DNA from: Calcarisporiella thermophila CBS 279.70
Lineage: Eukaryota; Calcarisporiellomycota
Length of the DNA: 64,000 nt
Assembly (NCBI RefSeq): GCF_041956535.1
Contig: NW_027192209.1
Location: 260,092 to 324,091 of the forward strand
Reading direction: 5' to 3'
In this document: piece by piece, positions 10,568-21,756 of the stretch
Layout: each line of letters starts with the position of its first letter
Numbering within the stretch: position 1 is the first letter of the stretch
Notes under the pieces: model-generated
What the model was told of the DNA's origin: nothing
Databases searched by the model: none
Seen by the model: only the letters and a program-made list of their open reading frames with translations
Made by a program: the position numbers and the translations under genes

Positions 10568-12400
10568 TTACAGTGCCAATGCAATCAACCCGGAAAGAAC
10601 GGCAGCCAAAGCATTGGAGGAATATGCGGATGCTGCTGAAGATTTTTTTGGGGTTTGCGTGGTTTTGCGGGGGGAGCCCTGAGTGGTGGCATTACTACTG
10701 CCACTTCCTCCTAGTGGGAGAACTGCCTGGCTTTCCAGAGCGCCGCCGGGCAGGCATTGGTTGGCCATTGGATCCCAAAAGACGGTCTCGCACTCGTCTG
10801 AAATTGGGAATCGGTTGGAGGCCACCCGCGGAGGAAGCGGATTCTCGAGCGAGGGAAGTTGCGAAGGACAGCCGTAGCAAGTCCTAAACAGGCCCGTTTG
10901 GAAATTGCAGGATTCGAGCACCCCCTCGTCAATCTGTCCGTCGCCATTGTCGTCCAAGCCGTTGCATATCTCTCTGCCGAGCTTCGGCACGTCACAGGCC
11001 ATGTATTTTTGCGCGCCAAGCTCGCCCTTTGGCACTGGGTTGAGCATCCACTCCAGGAGCTGCTGGTTATTGACCATCCAGACGTCTGGCTGAGCCATTG
11101 CCCAGTCAAGGAACTGCGTGAGTGCGTTCATGAATTGGGTGGGATCCCGCGGCCCCATGTTTGGTGTGAGATGAAGGGGATGCACATAGATCCCAAACGG
11201 TTGACGGCCACCCGAGTAGTGGCGGTTGAAGTTGTCTTTCAGTAGCTGGAGAAATTGGTCGGGGGGAACTTCAAGATAGGGGTCCATGAGGTGTGGAGCT
11301 AGAGGGGCATCCACATTGACACTATCCGTTAGTAGGTTATTCAGCCGTCACACAGGAATGAATCCACCTACGTTTCTGGCCGCCTTCGACAAGATCGTGC
11401 ATCGGAATCTCCCACAATCCCGGGAACTTTACTTTTCCAGGATCGCAAAACCCTTTCCAACAATCGTTGGCCAGTCCATGGTCGAGCGTGTATGGCCAAT
11501 AGGCATCATCGGCCTGAGCTGAAGCGGAGCTATCGTACATCATTCCCTATCATGTTTGGGGGCCTTTATCGTTACTAATTTGAGCAGGCTCAGTGCATTT
11601 AGTAACGGTACATTACTTGTTTGACAATGCGGCTCAGGGTCTCGATGGAATAGTTGAGGAAGGGGGCGCGGAAGCCTGCGATCCTGGACTTTGGAATGCC
11701 GGCAAACGAGTTGAGAATCGATTTGCAAGAGGCAATCTCCTCTTAGTTTGCAAAAAAGAGTTAAATGTCTACCGTGAAAATCGCCTTTCTGCTGCAGCTA
11801 CTTACGCTCAGAAGGATCCCCAACATGGGTGACGGTATGATCTGCAACCTCGTGGCCAGCGGCGTACCACTGAGTGACCAGCCCCATATCCGTATACTGG
11901 ATCGAGACGAACCATGTTCCGCGAGCCTGTTGTTAATGAAACAAAGAGGAGTGAGGTGAGCGCTCCGAGTGCGATTTTTGGTTAGAGAACTTGTACCCAC
12001 CGGGCACCCGTTTGGATTCTTGCGGTTGAGCAGTGTGTATGCGGTCTTCATCAGCCCTGTTCAATGGAAATCGGCCTAGATCAACATGCTCTTGAGCTTG
12101 AGTAGCATAGGGCGGCCAGTCTTACCTTGCTGAATGGAATCGTCTGAATGCAGTGACATGCACAATAGAGAGATGTTAGATCGAATTCATTTGTCTTGCT
12201 GAATGAAGCGGCAGAAGTTTACCGAATGTAATGGTGAGGAATTGCGGGGCATTCGCCGGCGCAATGCCGTTTGGCGGGTTCGGGGAGGCGCATAGGCATG
12301 AGGGAAGCTTGCACTGGTTTGGGTCGCAAGAATAGGCCGATTGCTGAGCGAACGCCAACGTGCAAGCGGCCAGACCGGCCAGAATAGTCAGGTTGTGCAT
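10568..12400 (-). CDS. GPI-anchored CE4 polysaccharide (chitin) deacetylase
   Basis: Secreted enzyme expected to deacetylate chitin in the cell wall to chitosan. It starts MHNLTILAGLAACTLAFAQQ (signal peptide), followed by a Cys-rich segment (CDPNQCKLPSCLC) common in fungal members. CE4 motifs are visible: TFDDS (base and metal Asp), DHTVTHVG (two metal His), GFRAPFL (motif 3) and a late His in IYVHPLHLTP. The C-terminus is Ser-rich and ends in a hydrophobic tail (ALAAVLSGLIALAL) suited to GPI attachment. An unusual insert near the C-terminus, ICNGLDDNGDGQIDEG, resembles the MopE-type metal-binding motif. The gene has about seven exons, including an 18-nt microexon that carries the second Asp of TFDD. 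The classical D-Y-x-W of motif 4 is not obvious (MMYDSSAS instead), so activity is not certain. Confidence 0.85.
12126..12143 (-). other. 18-nt microexon of chitin deacetylase
   Basis: Upstream exon ends TTC-G at 12223; introns 12144-12222 and 12057-12125 have GT-AG borders. The microexon (rev. strand ACGATTCCATTCAGCAAG) completes T-F-D-D-S-I-Q-Q-G. Length is divisible by three. Confidence 0.8.
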
Positions 12401-12936
12401 TGGATAGGGTGTCGACGGTCAAATGGAGAGGAGAAGAGAGTTGCTATGACATGGAAAACAGGGTGGCAGCCAGAAATGTCGAAGAATGTGAAATCCTCTA
12501 TCCAGCCAATCAGGAGGGCATCTCATGGGGAGGGGAACCGTGCTTCAATATATGCGCTCTCTGGCTATTCCAAAAGGTTTGTAAAGATGGACCCATTGCC
12601 ATTTTCACAAGAGGAATAGGCGGTTGGCATCAGTATGCCTCTTACTCCCGTTTGTCATGGTCGAAACATTGGCTATCCCAAGGACATTATCCAAGGATGA
12701 AACCCCATAATTAACATTTCTATAATTTAACTAGTCCATGACGAAATTAAAGTCAGTGCATAAAAATGAACGAAAATCGCTAATTTTACGCGTTTTGGCT
12801 CATATTTAACGCGACACCATTTCCCCATGTTGAATACCAACTGATAAGCGGTCGTCGTTGCCATTAGATTTTCTCTTCAGCATCGCATCCCTATTTTTAT
12901 TTTTTTTTCACTCCCCCCCCCCGACCATTCCATCAA
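12401..12936. other. Divergent intergenic region with MCB-like site
   Basis: About 535 bp between the chitin deacetylase (-) and the GBD/FH3 gene (+). It contains a palindromic ACGCGT (MCB-like) at 12788-12793 about 145 bp before the GBD/FH3 start, then a T-run and a C-run directly before that ATG. No ORF or RNA gene seen. Confidence 0.4.
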
Positions 12937-15448
12937 ATGGTTTTAAAGAAGAAGCAAAGCCAACTGCGAAAAACAAATGCGGGGAAGCTTGCAGCTAAAC
13001 TGAGCGACAAGTTGGCCGGGCTCCTGAAGCTCAATGGAAAGTCCAACCATTACGACTCTGGCTCTGACAAAAAATTCGAGCTCTCCCCTCGAGGAATTAG
13101 CCCTATCGCGGGCTTTAGACGCACAGCTACTCCGAATACATATATTTCGTCCACGGCGAGCTTTCAAGAGTGGGTGGAGGAGGTAACGGCGGATTTTGGA
13201 AATGTGCGACACATTCCACCCAGTAATGGGTCTGACAAGCTGCTGCCCGAGATGGTGGATGCCTCATTTGAAGAGTTGCTGGTAAGCATCCATTAGCAAA
13301 CATTCGTTTCATTCCGTGGTCAAACTAATCGAAACTACCGCATTTTTTAAAGAAAAAACTACAGCTCCCGGCCCATCTCCACGATACCCTGTGTGCTCTC
13401 CCTACGGAAAAGAAGCTGGCTATGATCCGCTCATCCCAGAATACACCGCGATCATCTCTGCCTCAAATGGGTGCATTTTCATCTCTCCCGTTTGTGTCTG
13501 CCTCTTCTAGCTCCAATGGGGCGCGCACCTCCATCTATGCGGCCGATCCTTCTGGAATTGTCTTGAAACTTCGTTCCGGGCATGCCCACGAAATGGACAT
13601 AAAACTACTCCAAGAGCTGAGAGTATTACTTAAGAACGAGGCAGCATGGTAGTTTGTTTGGTTGCTCCTTCTTTTACACCTACCCTCTGAATTTAATACC
13701 TATTGCATTACTAGCTGGACGTCCGATTTCTTACGCGTGGGAGGCCTGGACGCCTTAAACATGATGCTCTGGGATATCAAAGTGATGGCAAAACGGTGCG
13801 TGGGCTATATTATAACACCGATGACAGGCTAAATATGTGTAACCCTTTTTAATAGCAAACGCGAGGAGGAAAAAGTGCTACAGGAGATCCTTCGTTGCTT
13901 TAAAGCTCTGTTAACGCACCAGGTATTCATTGGCCTTTTTGTCTGGAGATAGAATGGCTAACCGTAGTAACCGTCATCATGAAGGATGCCACACGCCGTA
14001 TTCTCATCAATCCCCACCCTCTAACACTGATGCGCAACCTTCTGTTTGCCACTAAACCCCGGGCGGACACCTTGACGAAGCAGATAATTCTCGAGGTGTT
14101 TCTGGCCCTTGCTCGTGTCCATGTTGGTGAATTCAACGGCCACGATCTTCTTTTCAACCTGCTGGCGGACCCCGAAGAAGAGGAGGCCAGTGACGAGGTT
14201 CGCAATAAATACGCACGTAAAGAGATGCCGTTTCCCATGGATGCTTCGCTCTCGCCCATGTCTGCCCCCGCCCGAGTTGCGACGACCTCTCGAATATTTA
14301 AAGCGTGGATGAGAGAGCTGGACATGTTTGTCGAGCAGCATTTCGAGCCGATCGCATTTCTGGCTCGGGCGCTGAGATATGACTTCAAGAGTGCGGCCGC
14401 CAGAGCGTACAAATGCAATGCTCCACAATCGCCTCAGCGCCAAAGGTCGGTGAGGGTGCACAGTAAGCGGAATCCGAGGCGCAAGGCTTCGCGGTCGAAC
14501 AAGCGCCAGAAACCCGGAGTCTCCCCAGCGGACGATGTGATGCTGATGGTCGACATAGGCGTGGTCGAGTGCTTGGTAAGACGAACGGAGTGACGCTTTC
14601 GACCGGTGCTTATACTTCCTTACCTTCCCCCCTACCCCTCCTTCCATGCAGGTGTCACATCTACAGCTTATTAAGTTGATACTTTACTCCCCGCCGCCGG
14701 TGATCTGGCAGCAGCAGGGACTCGACACCAAAGCCCTTCAATCCGAAATGCTAGTCTCTGGGCTTGACCGGGTGATCAAGGTGAGTAGCTAGGGCGATCT
14801 CGATTTTTTTTCCTCCTCCGCCATCGTTCTACGCATTGTGTTGATATTGGCCATATGATTTCCTTTATTTTGCAGAAACTGGTTTCTTGTCCTCATCCGA
14901 CCCTTCTTAACTCGTATTTCCCCTACTTGCAAAACATCTTTCCCGAGGCGCCCCTTGGGCGACCCGGTAGCCCTATCTCGGTGATCTCCAGTGGACAACG
15001 CGATCCGGGCTTGCTCCTTGCCCTCTCGCCGCCCCCCCGTTACTGTACCTCCTCGACCAACTCTTCGTCTGTATCGACACCCCCCTCCTCGCTCGGAGAG
15101 GAGAAGCACAGAATGTGGCTGCGCCATGGTACCATCAAGGTCTGGGACAGTGCTGAATTTGACCAGTGGGAGAGAGACATTTTCTTTGTGGGACAGATGG
15201 GCGACCAAGACCTGGGGCAAGCGTTGCGAAGCGCCTCGGAAACGAGGGGCGATCGACCGCCCAAGAGTATAGGTCACAGGGGAGCCAGAGAGGAGATGAA
15301 GAGGCAGCGCGAGAAGCACTACTTGCCTGGCTGGGTTCATCATCCCGGTGCTACGCTGCATGCAAGTGAAGGGGCGGGTGAGAATAGCGAATGGGAGGAC
15401 GAGGAGGAATGGGACCCAAACGGCCAACTCTCCCTAGGAGAGAGCTGA
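12937..15448 (+). CDS. GBD/FH3 domain protein (Rho-effector-like, no FH2)
   Basis: ATG at 12937. After a basic N-terminus the joined exons read SFEELL-KKLQLPAHLHDTL, then LPTEKKLAMIRSSQ, the signature of a diaphanous-type GTPase-binding domain. An armadillo-like FH3 region follows (FLRVGGLDALNMMLWDIK, KVLQEILRCFKALLTHQ, TLTKQIILEVFLALARVH, RIFKAWMRELDMFVEQHF). About eight exons join with GT-AG introns; the frame closes only after splicing. The protein ends at 15448 with a polar acidic tail. No Pro-rich FH1 and no actin-binding FH2 follow, so this is not a complete formin. Fungal proteins with this architecture have been annotated as Rho-GTPase-binding proteins of the Rid1 type; that name is from memory and uncertain. 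Likely role: Rho/Cdc42-linked polarity signalling. Confidence 0.7.
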
Positions 15449-16274
15449 GTGGCCTACCCCCGCAGCAAGCCCCTTTCTTTGTGTACTCTAGCCAGTATTT
15501 TTATCATTATTATTTTAAATTTGTATACTTCGTGTCACTCCTTGGCACGAACTATTATATTTTTGAACAAAGTTAGATGTAATTTTCAACTGAAACTACG
15601 CTGCCATCTCTGTCATGCTAGGGACCGACGAGGCTCGCTTGTGCATTCTTTTTCTCCACCCATTTTTATTGCTTTCAGGATGGATTGTACGCTAATACGG
15701 AGCCTGGCGCTTGAATGGCCAGTCTCCATTGGCTCAACTAGCTTTGAGCACTATGTATGAATCCAGGATCAGACCTTGATCACCCGTTAGACACGCTTAT
15801 GCACATACTTCCTCTGATCTCTTCCGAATTCCCGTGAATGCGGTTTGGGTGGCTACCTAGCAGGATTGGTTTGATGTCGGCAGGAACTATTTATAGGAGT
15901 TTGGAAGTTTCCCCAATAAATAGGTCGGGAGCGAGACTTATTAGTGGGCCATGGAGAAGAACAGCGCTAAGGAATCCTGCAGTTATGACACCATGCTAAT
16001 CTAAGCAGAATCGAAAAATCGAACTCAGACTACTACCATACTGGCCGACCACCTAGGTTCCAACCGTCATTTTAGAAGCTAGGGAAAAGCCGCCGTGGAA
16101 CCATGAGGGGCAGGAGGAGAGGTGAGGAATGCCGTAGCCAAAGCTTGCCTTTCTCTCCAAGGTATCACCCAAATCGTTCATAGCCGCTCGACCTCCTCCA
16201 TCCACAATCTAAAGCTTGACCTATAGTTGAACTCTGCATTTCTCTCCTTAATTTCATTACGTTGTCTCCCCGGC
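15449..16274. other. Intergenic, no gene seen
   Basis: About 825 bp between two same-strand genes. T-rich tract near 15490-15560, then mixed sequence without ORF support or tRNA boxes. A stretch near 16005-16060 has a weak B-box-like GAGTTCGAT on the minus strand but no A box. It presumably carries the kelch gene promoter. Confidence 0.5.
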
Positions 16275-17688
16275 ATGACCGCCACGCCGCCCGTCACATT
16301 GCTCCTTGCCACACTGCTCCTCTTGTTTACATGCGGCCATGCGCAGGTGTTCATGAAGCAGTCGCGATTGGCAACGACGGTGGTCAACGACACCCTCTAT
16401 GTTTACGGGGGAGCCATTTATAGCCAAGGAAGCAATATATCCGCTCAAAACCTTCTCCTTATCAACATAACGCGCCCATTCCCGCTCCGTATCCCTGCGC
16501 TTAATGCCGGCTCCGGGATATACCGCAAAGGGATCCCGTATGCGTCGGTTGGAGCGGTGTTGTTTCGGGCGGGAAACAAAGTGGCGGCCTATGGGGGAAG
16601 CGAGCTGGGCCAGTGCAGCAATGAGACCTTCTACCCCGAAATCAAAGCAGACACCAACTCTAGTTACTCCCTCTACACCTGGGACAATTCGGCCGTCCCC
16701 TACAAGTGGGTGCAAAGCCCCAAGCCCACCCCTCCCGCGCGGGCCTATGCAGGCGCAATAGTCGATAAGGCGGGGAAGGTGTACATCTATGGGATGCAAC
16801 AGACAGGTTCCTCGTCGCCCCTCGTGTATGAGCCCCAGACCGAGTCGTGGAGCGAGATGGCCACTTCTGGAATGGCGCCCTCGTGCGGGTTCCCGTGCGC
16901 CGTGCACTATCTCCGGTCCAAGAATGCCATGCTTGTCATTGACCCCTTCATGGAGATTTACACCCTTGACCTCAAAACGGGGGTGTGGACCCAGCTGACT
17001 AGAGAAACGGGCCCCACCGACTTGCTCAATTACTACGGGTCGGTGATCACGCAAGACGAGCGTGTCCTGGTGTATGGGGGGCTTCACCAAGGGGTGTATC
17101 GATACAACCAAGACTTGCTGATGTTCGATACCAAGACGTTGAACTGGAGCACCGTGCAGACCCAGGGGGTCCCTCCCTCGCCTCGCGTATTCCCAGGTAA
17201 TGGCCTCCGTTGAGGAAACCATCGCGTGGTCACTCATCCCCTTTCCTTTTTTTTTCCGCTCCCCCTGCTTCTTAGGTGTTGCCATGGTGGGTTCGAAACT
17301 CTTCATTCTCGGCGGAGAGACACAGAAGTGTGCGGACGCGGACTCGAACATCTACCTGCTCGATACCAAGAACTTCACCTGGCTCAATGCCTATGAGCCC
17401 GATGAGGATGATTTCTCCTACTTCCCCTCCTATCCAAGCTCCCCCGATATCGGCATGATTGTCGGGATCACGCTGGGCGTCCTCTTGGGGTTGGCGGTGG
17501 TGGTAGGCTCCGTGGTGCTGTATTTGAGAAAATCAAAACGCCGCAATCATCTGCCACCCTCTGTGGACAACAAGGCCCCGATAGACGCCAGTGAGGATGC
17601 CTCCTACAAGCCGGACGCTCCCCCCTCAGAGCTCATCGATCCCCGTATAAAGCTTCTTAAGCCGGATGAAATTGATGGCCAAACTTAG
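16275..17688 (+). CDS. Secretory kelch-repeat type I membrane protein
   Basis: Two exons, with a GT-AG intron at about 17192-17276 joining VFPG|VAMVG. The ATG at 16275 gives a clear signal peptide (MTATPPVTLLLATLLLLFTC-GHAQ); frames further upstream lack ATG. Kelch-like blades are seen as hydrophobic strands ending in GG or Y-G: NDTLYVYGGA, GNKVAAYGGS, AGKVYIYGMQ, DERVLVYGGL and GSKLFILGGE, each followed by a Trp-containing strand (ESWSEM, GVWTQL, LNWSTV, FTWLNA). A single transmembrane helix near the end (IGMIVGITLGVLLGLAVVVG) is followed by a basic stop-transfer YLRKSKRRN and a short cytosolic tail. N-glycosylation sequons are present. Probable cell-surface or secretory-pathway protein; ligand unknown. 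Confidence 0.8.
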
Positions 17689-18142
17689 GGGAGAGGAGTG
17701 AAAATAACACTCGCGCCCCATTTATTTGAATTTTCCGGAACTCCATCACTAATTGTCGCACGCCTTCCTGTTTTTTATTTATCTTTCATCTAAGCTCATC
17801 CCACATTATCCTACTGCTTCATTCCAATTAATTCAAGGGGAGAGGTTGTACTTGTGTTCTATTAATGGTATCTATATATGGTTAAAGCTTTCCTTTTATA
17901 TCTGATTTGTAATATCTCTTGGGCAACAAGCCGATTTTTTAATTCATTTTGACATAAGAATCGATCGTAGAGACTGGAGTATAGAGCAAGATAAGCGCTC
18001 GAGGGAGGAGCGGGGGAAAGAACCCAGCGTGGAAACAAAATAACAAATAGATAATGAAACACGTCCATCAAGGATAGATCAGAAGGAGTATACAAACTGG
18101 AGAGGCGATAGCATTCCTCGTGGTCGTCTCACACCGCCATCG
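17689..18142. other. Intergenic, convergent 3' ends
   Basis: About 450 bp between the stop codons of the kelch and tetraspanin genes. AT-rich, with T-runs and AATTAATTCAAG-like 3'-end sequence. No supported gene. Confidence 0.5.
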
Positions 18143-19255
18143 TTAGTGGCTCGAAGAGCTCGGTTGCGCGTCTCCTTGCCATCCGCCGGATAGCGAGCGC
18201 GTGTAAGAAGAGTGTCTTTGGTGCACTTGAGTGATTTCTCGCTCAATCTCCCGACTCTCTTCGAGGAGTGCGCGCTGGAGTTCATCGTCTGATTCGTAGG
18301 GGAGCCACATGATCACCATGCAAAAGCCGATGAAAAGGGAAAGCTAGCTCAACCAGGCCGGATTAGAGGAGAAAAAAGAACGGTCATGGGCACTCTCGGT
18401 TACCTCAATCAGACCCAGCACCATCCCGGCCACGCCCAGCACGCGATATCCATTCAGGAATGCATCCGAGAGCGGCTCATAGCATGAGCTGCTGTAGTGG
18501 TATACAAGGGAGCAATTTCGAGGGACGGCACGATCATGGGGGTCATGGAATCCGCAGCATTCATACTTGATTAGAAACGAGAGGGAAAATGAGCAGGAGA
18601 GGCGGGGAGGAGGGTAATGAGGAGAATTACATATTTTTCCACGCGTAAAAGGAATTTCGGGTCTGTGGAATAGGCCCTGCCCCACTCGTCCTCCAGGTCT
18701 TTGGCGATCTAGTGTAATGCACAAGAGTTCCACTTAGAAGAGGAATCAATGAATGAGCATTTGCGTTAATGCAGCCACTCACGTTGCCTCGATCAGAAAA
18801 TGCCACGTAACCCACCACTATGGACCCCAAAAAACAGGCATGAGAAGAGAACAGAAAGAGCTTCACTCGAAGCCAAGACAAGAAAAATAAGGTACTCAAC
18901 CTATTTGCACCAAAATAAGCCCCGCCAGCATCATGCCGAACATTTTCGGACGGCTCACGGCCTTTTCATTGCAACAGACTGCAATTCCAACCATGGCAAA
19001 CACCGCGCCCAGCGAAATGGTCGAGATGGGCAAAGTGCGGTGGAGCGAGAGCGAGCTGATAACGACAGAGCCCGTACAAACGAGAATTATTCCCGCGAGC
19101 TACATTAGAGAACGGGAGTGTGAATAATGAGCTAATGGAGGGGGAGAAGGAAGAAGAGTGGAACAACACGTTGCCAATGCGAGGATTCCAAGGACGAACA
19201 CGGTTCGCTGGAAGCGAGTTCTATGACTGAGAATGATGGGCACACGGCTCTTCAT
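18143..19255 (-). CDS. Tetraspanin-family protein
   Basis: Four-transmembrane scaffold protein of membrane microdomains. Starts ATG at 19255 (MKSRVPIILSHRTRFQRTVF) and ends TAA at 18143. TM1 to TM3 read ILVCTGSVVISSL, STISLGAVFAMVGIAVCC and KMFGMMLAGLILVQIVVGYVAF. The large loop contains the diagnostic YECCGFHDP (Cys-Cys-Gly) plus further Cys residues (PRNCSLVY, SSCYEP). TM4 reads VLGVAGMVLGLIELSLFIGF, followed by an acidic then polar tail (YESDDELQRALLEESREIER). About six exons. The first intron is problematic: phase demands a donor at TTG|GCAACG (GC-AG) or a weak TTC|GTCCTT, because the obvious GTGTTG leads to a stop. Gene identity is secure from the CCG loop and topology. Confidence 0.8.
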
Positions 19256-19499
19256 TTCATTACTTTTTGTTGGCCTATTGGCAGTTAGGTTCTTGTGAAA
19301 AAAATAAGCAGCAACTTGGAAAAATTAATTTTTCGCAATGAGAATTTTATAATAGGTTCACTTAACTAAAGCCACAGGTGGAGTTTCGGAAAATTTGGAA
19401 GGAAGAGGGAGAAAAAGAGAAAGGGGGAGAGGGGAGAGGGGGAAGTGTATTCTGAGGGTTGGTAAAGATACAAACAAGGCCAAAAAATTACCCCAAGTA
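19256..19499. other. Short intergenic spacer
   Basis: About 245 bp between two minus-strand genes: the 3' end of the ZC3HC1-like gene and the tetraspanin promoter. It includes a purine-rich GGGAGAGGGG-type tract (pyrimidine-rich on the transcribed strand) near 19400-19445. No gene. Confidence 0.5.
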
Positions 19500-21756
19500 T
19501 TATTTAGAAGATGAAGTGTCCAAAGGGGCGCTATTGCCGATGGGTTTCTCGACTTTGTCTCGGACCGCGTCGAGCCTTGATCGCAGCTTTTGAATGGCCG
19601 CAGAGGTTTCCGAGATACCATTATACATACTGCTGAAGGGTTTCTCTGCACCCAGAAAAAGCCACGTTAGCTTAAGAGAAAGAGAGACCATGTTTGGAGC
19701 CCATCCATCTACACTCACCTCCCCGGGCAATTTTGCAAGCGCTTTCCAGTCGTAGCTCGAGGCTCGCCTCGTCTTGTTGCACAAAGTGGACTATAACATC
19801 CACCGTGCGCTGCCACCCAGCTTGCCGAAGCCGCTCAGCCCCGTCTTCGCTGGCGAGGGTGCCAGGGATAGCAAACTCGCGCGGGACGTTGACTCCGTAT
19901 TCAGCGTTCACCCAGGGACAATAGCTGTAATGAGCCTTGATCACATCGAACTTGAGCGTGTTTTCGGTGGTGCGGAATACGCCGGGCGGGTGCTCCTTAT
20001 TTGCGGTACCATTGGGCTTGCCGGAGCGATCTTCAGAGGATGCTTGTGCCTCCACTGCCGGCTCCCCCTCGTCTACGGGCGTGTCCGTCTTCATAGCTCC
20101 TTCGACCAGGGTAAGGCTCTCACTAGGCTCAGACGGTTTACTTTTGCCCTCCACCTCAGCCCCCTCTAAATTCGGCGTTGCTTTCTCTTCCTCCTTGATA
20201 GTTTCTCCCTTTACCTCGCCTGCCTCATCGGTCGCCTTTTCCTCCTCTTGCTCTTCCCTCGTCTGGTTTTCCGGGTCCACCGTTTCTCCGAGAGCGTCCT
20301 TAACCATTTCTTCCGCTGGACTCTCTTTGTCGACATCTTGGTCTTGCACAGAAATAGAGTCTTCCTTGCTCATTCCCTCGGCTTGGGCATTTGGACCGCC
20401 TTCATTCGATGTGCCAGAAACTTGCGCCTCTTCTGGCTCCGCGGTGCCCATCTCCGGTTCTTGCTTCTCTATTTCAACGTTTTCCTTCCCTCTGTCGTTT
20501 GTGTCTCCACTTGCCTCTTCTTTATGAGGGTCTGACCCCACATCGACGTCTTCTTCCATATGGTCTCCATTTATCTCATCGCTAGGGCGGCCTTGCTCTT
20601 GTGCTTCCACGGTAGAGCCCTCCTCATTTTGTTCCTCCTTCTCACCACTATGCTCTGGATGGGTCTCGCTTGGTACGGTATAAGAGTGCTGACAAAAGCA
20701 TAAGTCACAGCGCAGGGAGGCTTCTTCCAATTGCCATCCGAAGAGGGCTAGCAGGGCAGCCCGCTCCAAGGGGATCGCTTCAGGTTCGGCCATCGTCGTG
20801 TGTAAAGCGAGTCTTAGGAGCTTTACCGCCGAATGGAGCTGATTTTGGTCCTAAAAGAAAAATAGTGGCAATTCAGCAACAGGTAATCCATTTCCAGAGC
20901 GCTCGATTTCCTACCAAGGGGTGCTCGATCTGAGGAAGTTGGCCGGATTTGATCAACTCCTTGGCAACATCAACGAAATTGCTGACTGTAACTGGTGATG
21001 CTAACAAGGGAAACCTGTAGAAAGAGACTAGAATAAGAAAAGAAAAAAGGGGGGTAAGTACCGACCTCCCATGGCGTTCTTTGCCTCAAGGAATAGCAAG
21101 AAATACTTACTATCCTCGGGCGATTTTCTCCAAAGACATGATTCCTTGTGTGCTGTCGATAGTTGTTTTTTATAAGTAGCCGCAAGGGCGTCCACTGCAC
21201 AAAAAGAGCTCAGTAAAAATGGAAATAGTAGAAAGGCTAAATAGGAAAAAAATCTTTACACAGATCTCCACTCCATTCCTCAGGAAATCGCAAGTAAATG
21301 ATGGCTAGGCATTCTCGGCACGTCAGCTTGTCTTTTTCCGGACTAGTCCAACCGTGCCTTGCACACTCGATAGGATTGATCTTCAATGGAGTCGTCGACC
21401 AAGCCGAGCCGTGAGAGTTAGGCAAAAATCAGAATGGTTAAAGATAATCCGAGTCGAAAGCACAGCAACAATAGAAGCAGGAGAGGGGAGGGGGGGGGGG
21501 TAGGAAAAGGATATCTTAAAAGTGCTCAGGCGCTCCAAGAAGCTTTCATACGCTTCCTTCCGGGGAGTCCTGCCTACGATTGCGAATCTTCTACGCGCAT
21601 CATTGCCCAAGTGAAATCTTCTACGAGCAATTTAAGGACAAAATGTTACAAGCAGGGGCTGGCGCCGACGGCAATAATGGGTCCATACTTTGAGGGGGTA
21701 TCATCGGAATCATTCTCGCCGGCATTCAATTTCCTCTTTGGCGGTGTCGTAGCCAT
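19500..21756 (-). CDS. RSM1: C3HC zinc-finger protein, ZC3HC1/NIPA-Rsm1 family
   Basis: Nuclear protein of the NIPA/ZC3HC1 family; members are nuclear-pore/basket or mRNA-export factors (Rsm1 in fission yeast). Start ATG at 21756 (MATTPPKRKLNAGEND), stop at 19500. The first zinc-finger module is RTPRKEAYESFLERLSTFK, then SHGSAWSTTPLKINPIECAR, HGW and LTCRECLAII. The exon after it ends with ESCLWRKSPED, giving the third Cys/His set. The second module has ALLALFGWQ, LRCDLCFCQ and, after a very long Glu-rich insert, KFDVIKAHYSYCPWV (Rsm1 signature). The C-terminal exon has a short coiled coil (AAIQKLRSRLDAVRDKV). The TFK|SHG junction requires an AT-AC intron (separate entry); other introns are GT-AG. 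The acidic insert of roughly 230 residues is longer than I would expect. Confidence 0.85.
21417..21514 (-). other. AT-AC intron with U12-type donor
   Basis: 98-nt intron on the minus strand in the ZC3HC1/Rsm1 gene. The donor is AAG|ATATCCTTTTCC, matching the minor-spliceosome consensus ATATCCTT exactly. A branch-like TCTTTAAC (one mismatch to TCCTTAAC) lies at about 21437-21444 and the acceptor is GCCTAAC|TCT. No AG dinucleotide occurs from the donor to 38 nt past the acceptor, so a normal GT-AG intron cannot produce this exon junction. Splicing gives RLSTFK-SHGSAW, matching the family pattern R-L-x-T-F-K followed by a Trp and C-A-x-x-G-W. Confidence 0.85.

Noticed and set aside
16005-16060. 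Possible minus-strand tRNA (B-box-like GAGTTCGAT)
   Set aside because: No matching A box and no cloverleaf pairing could be drawn.
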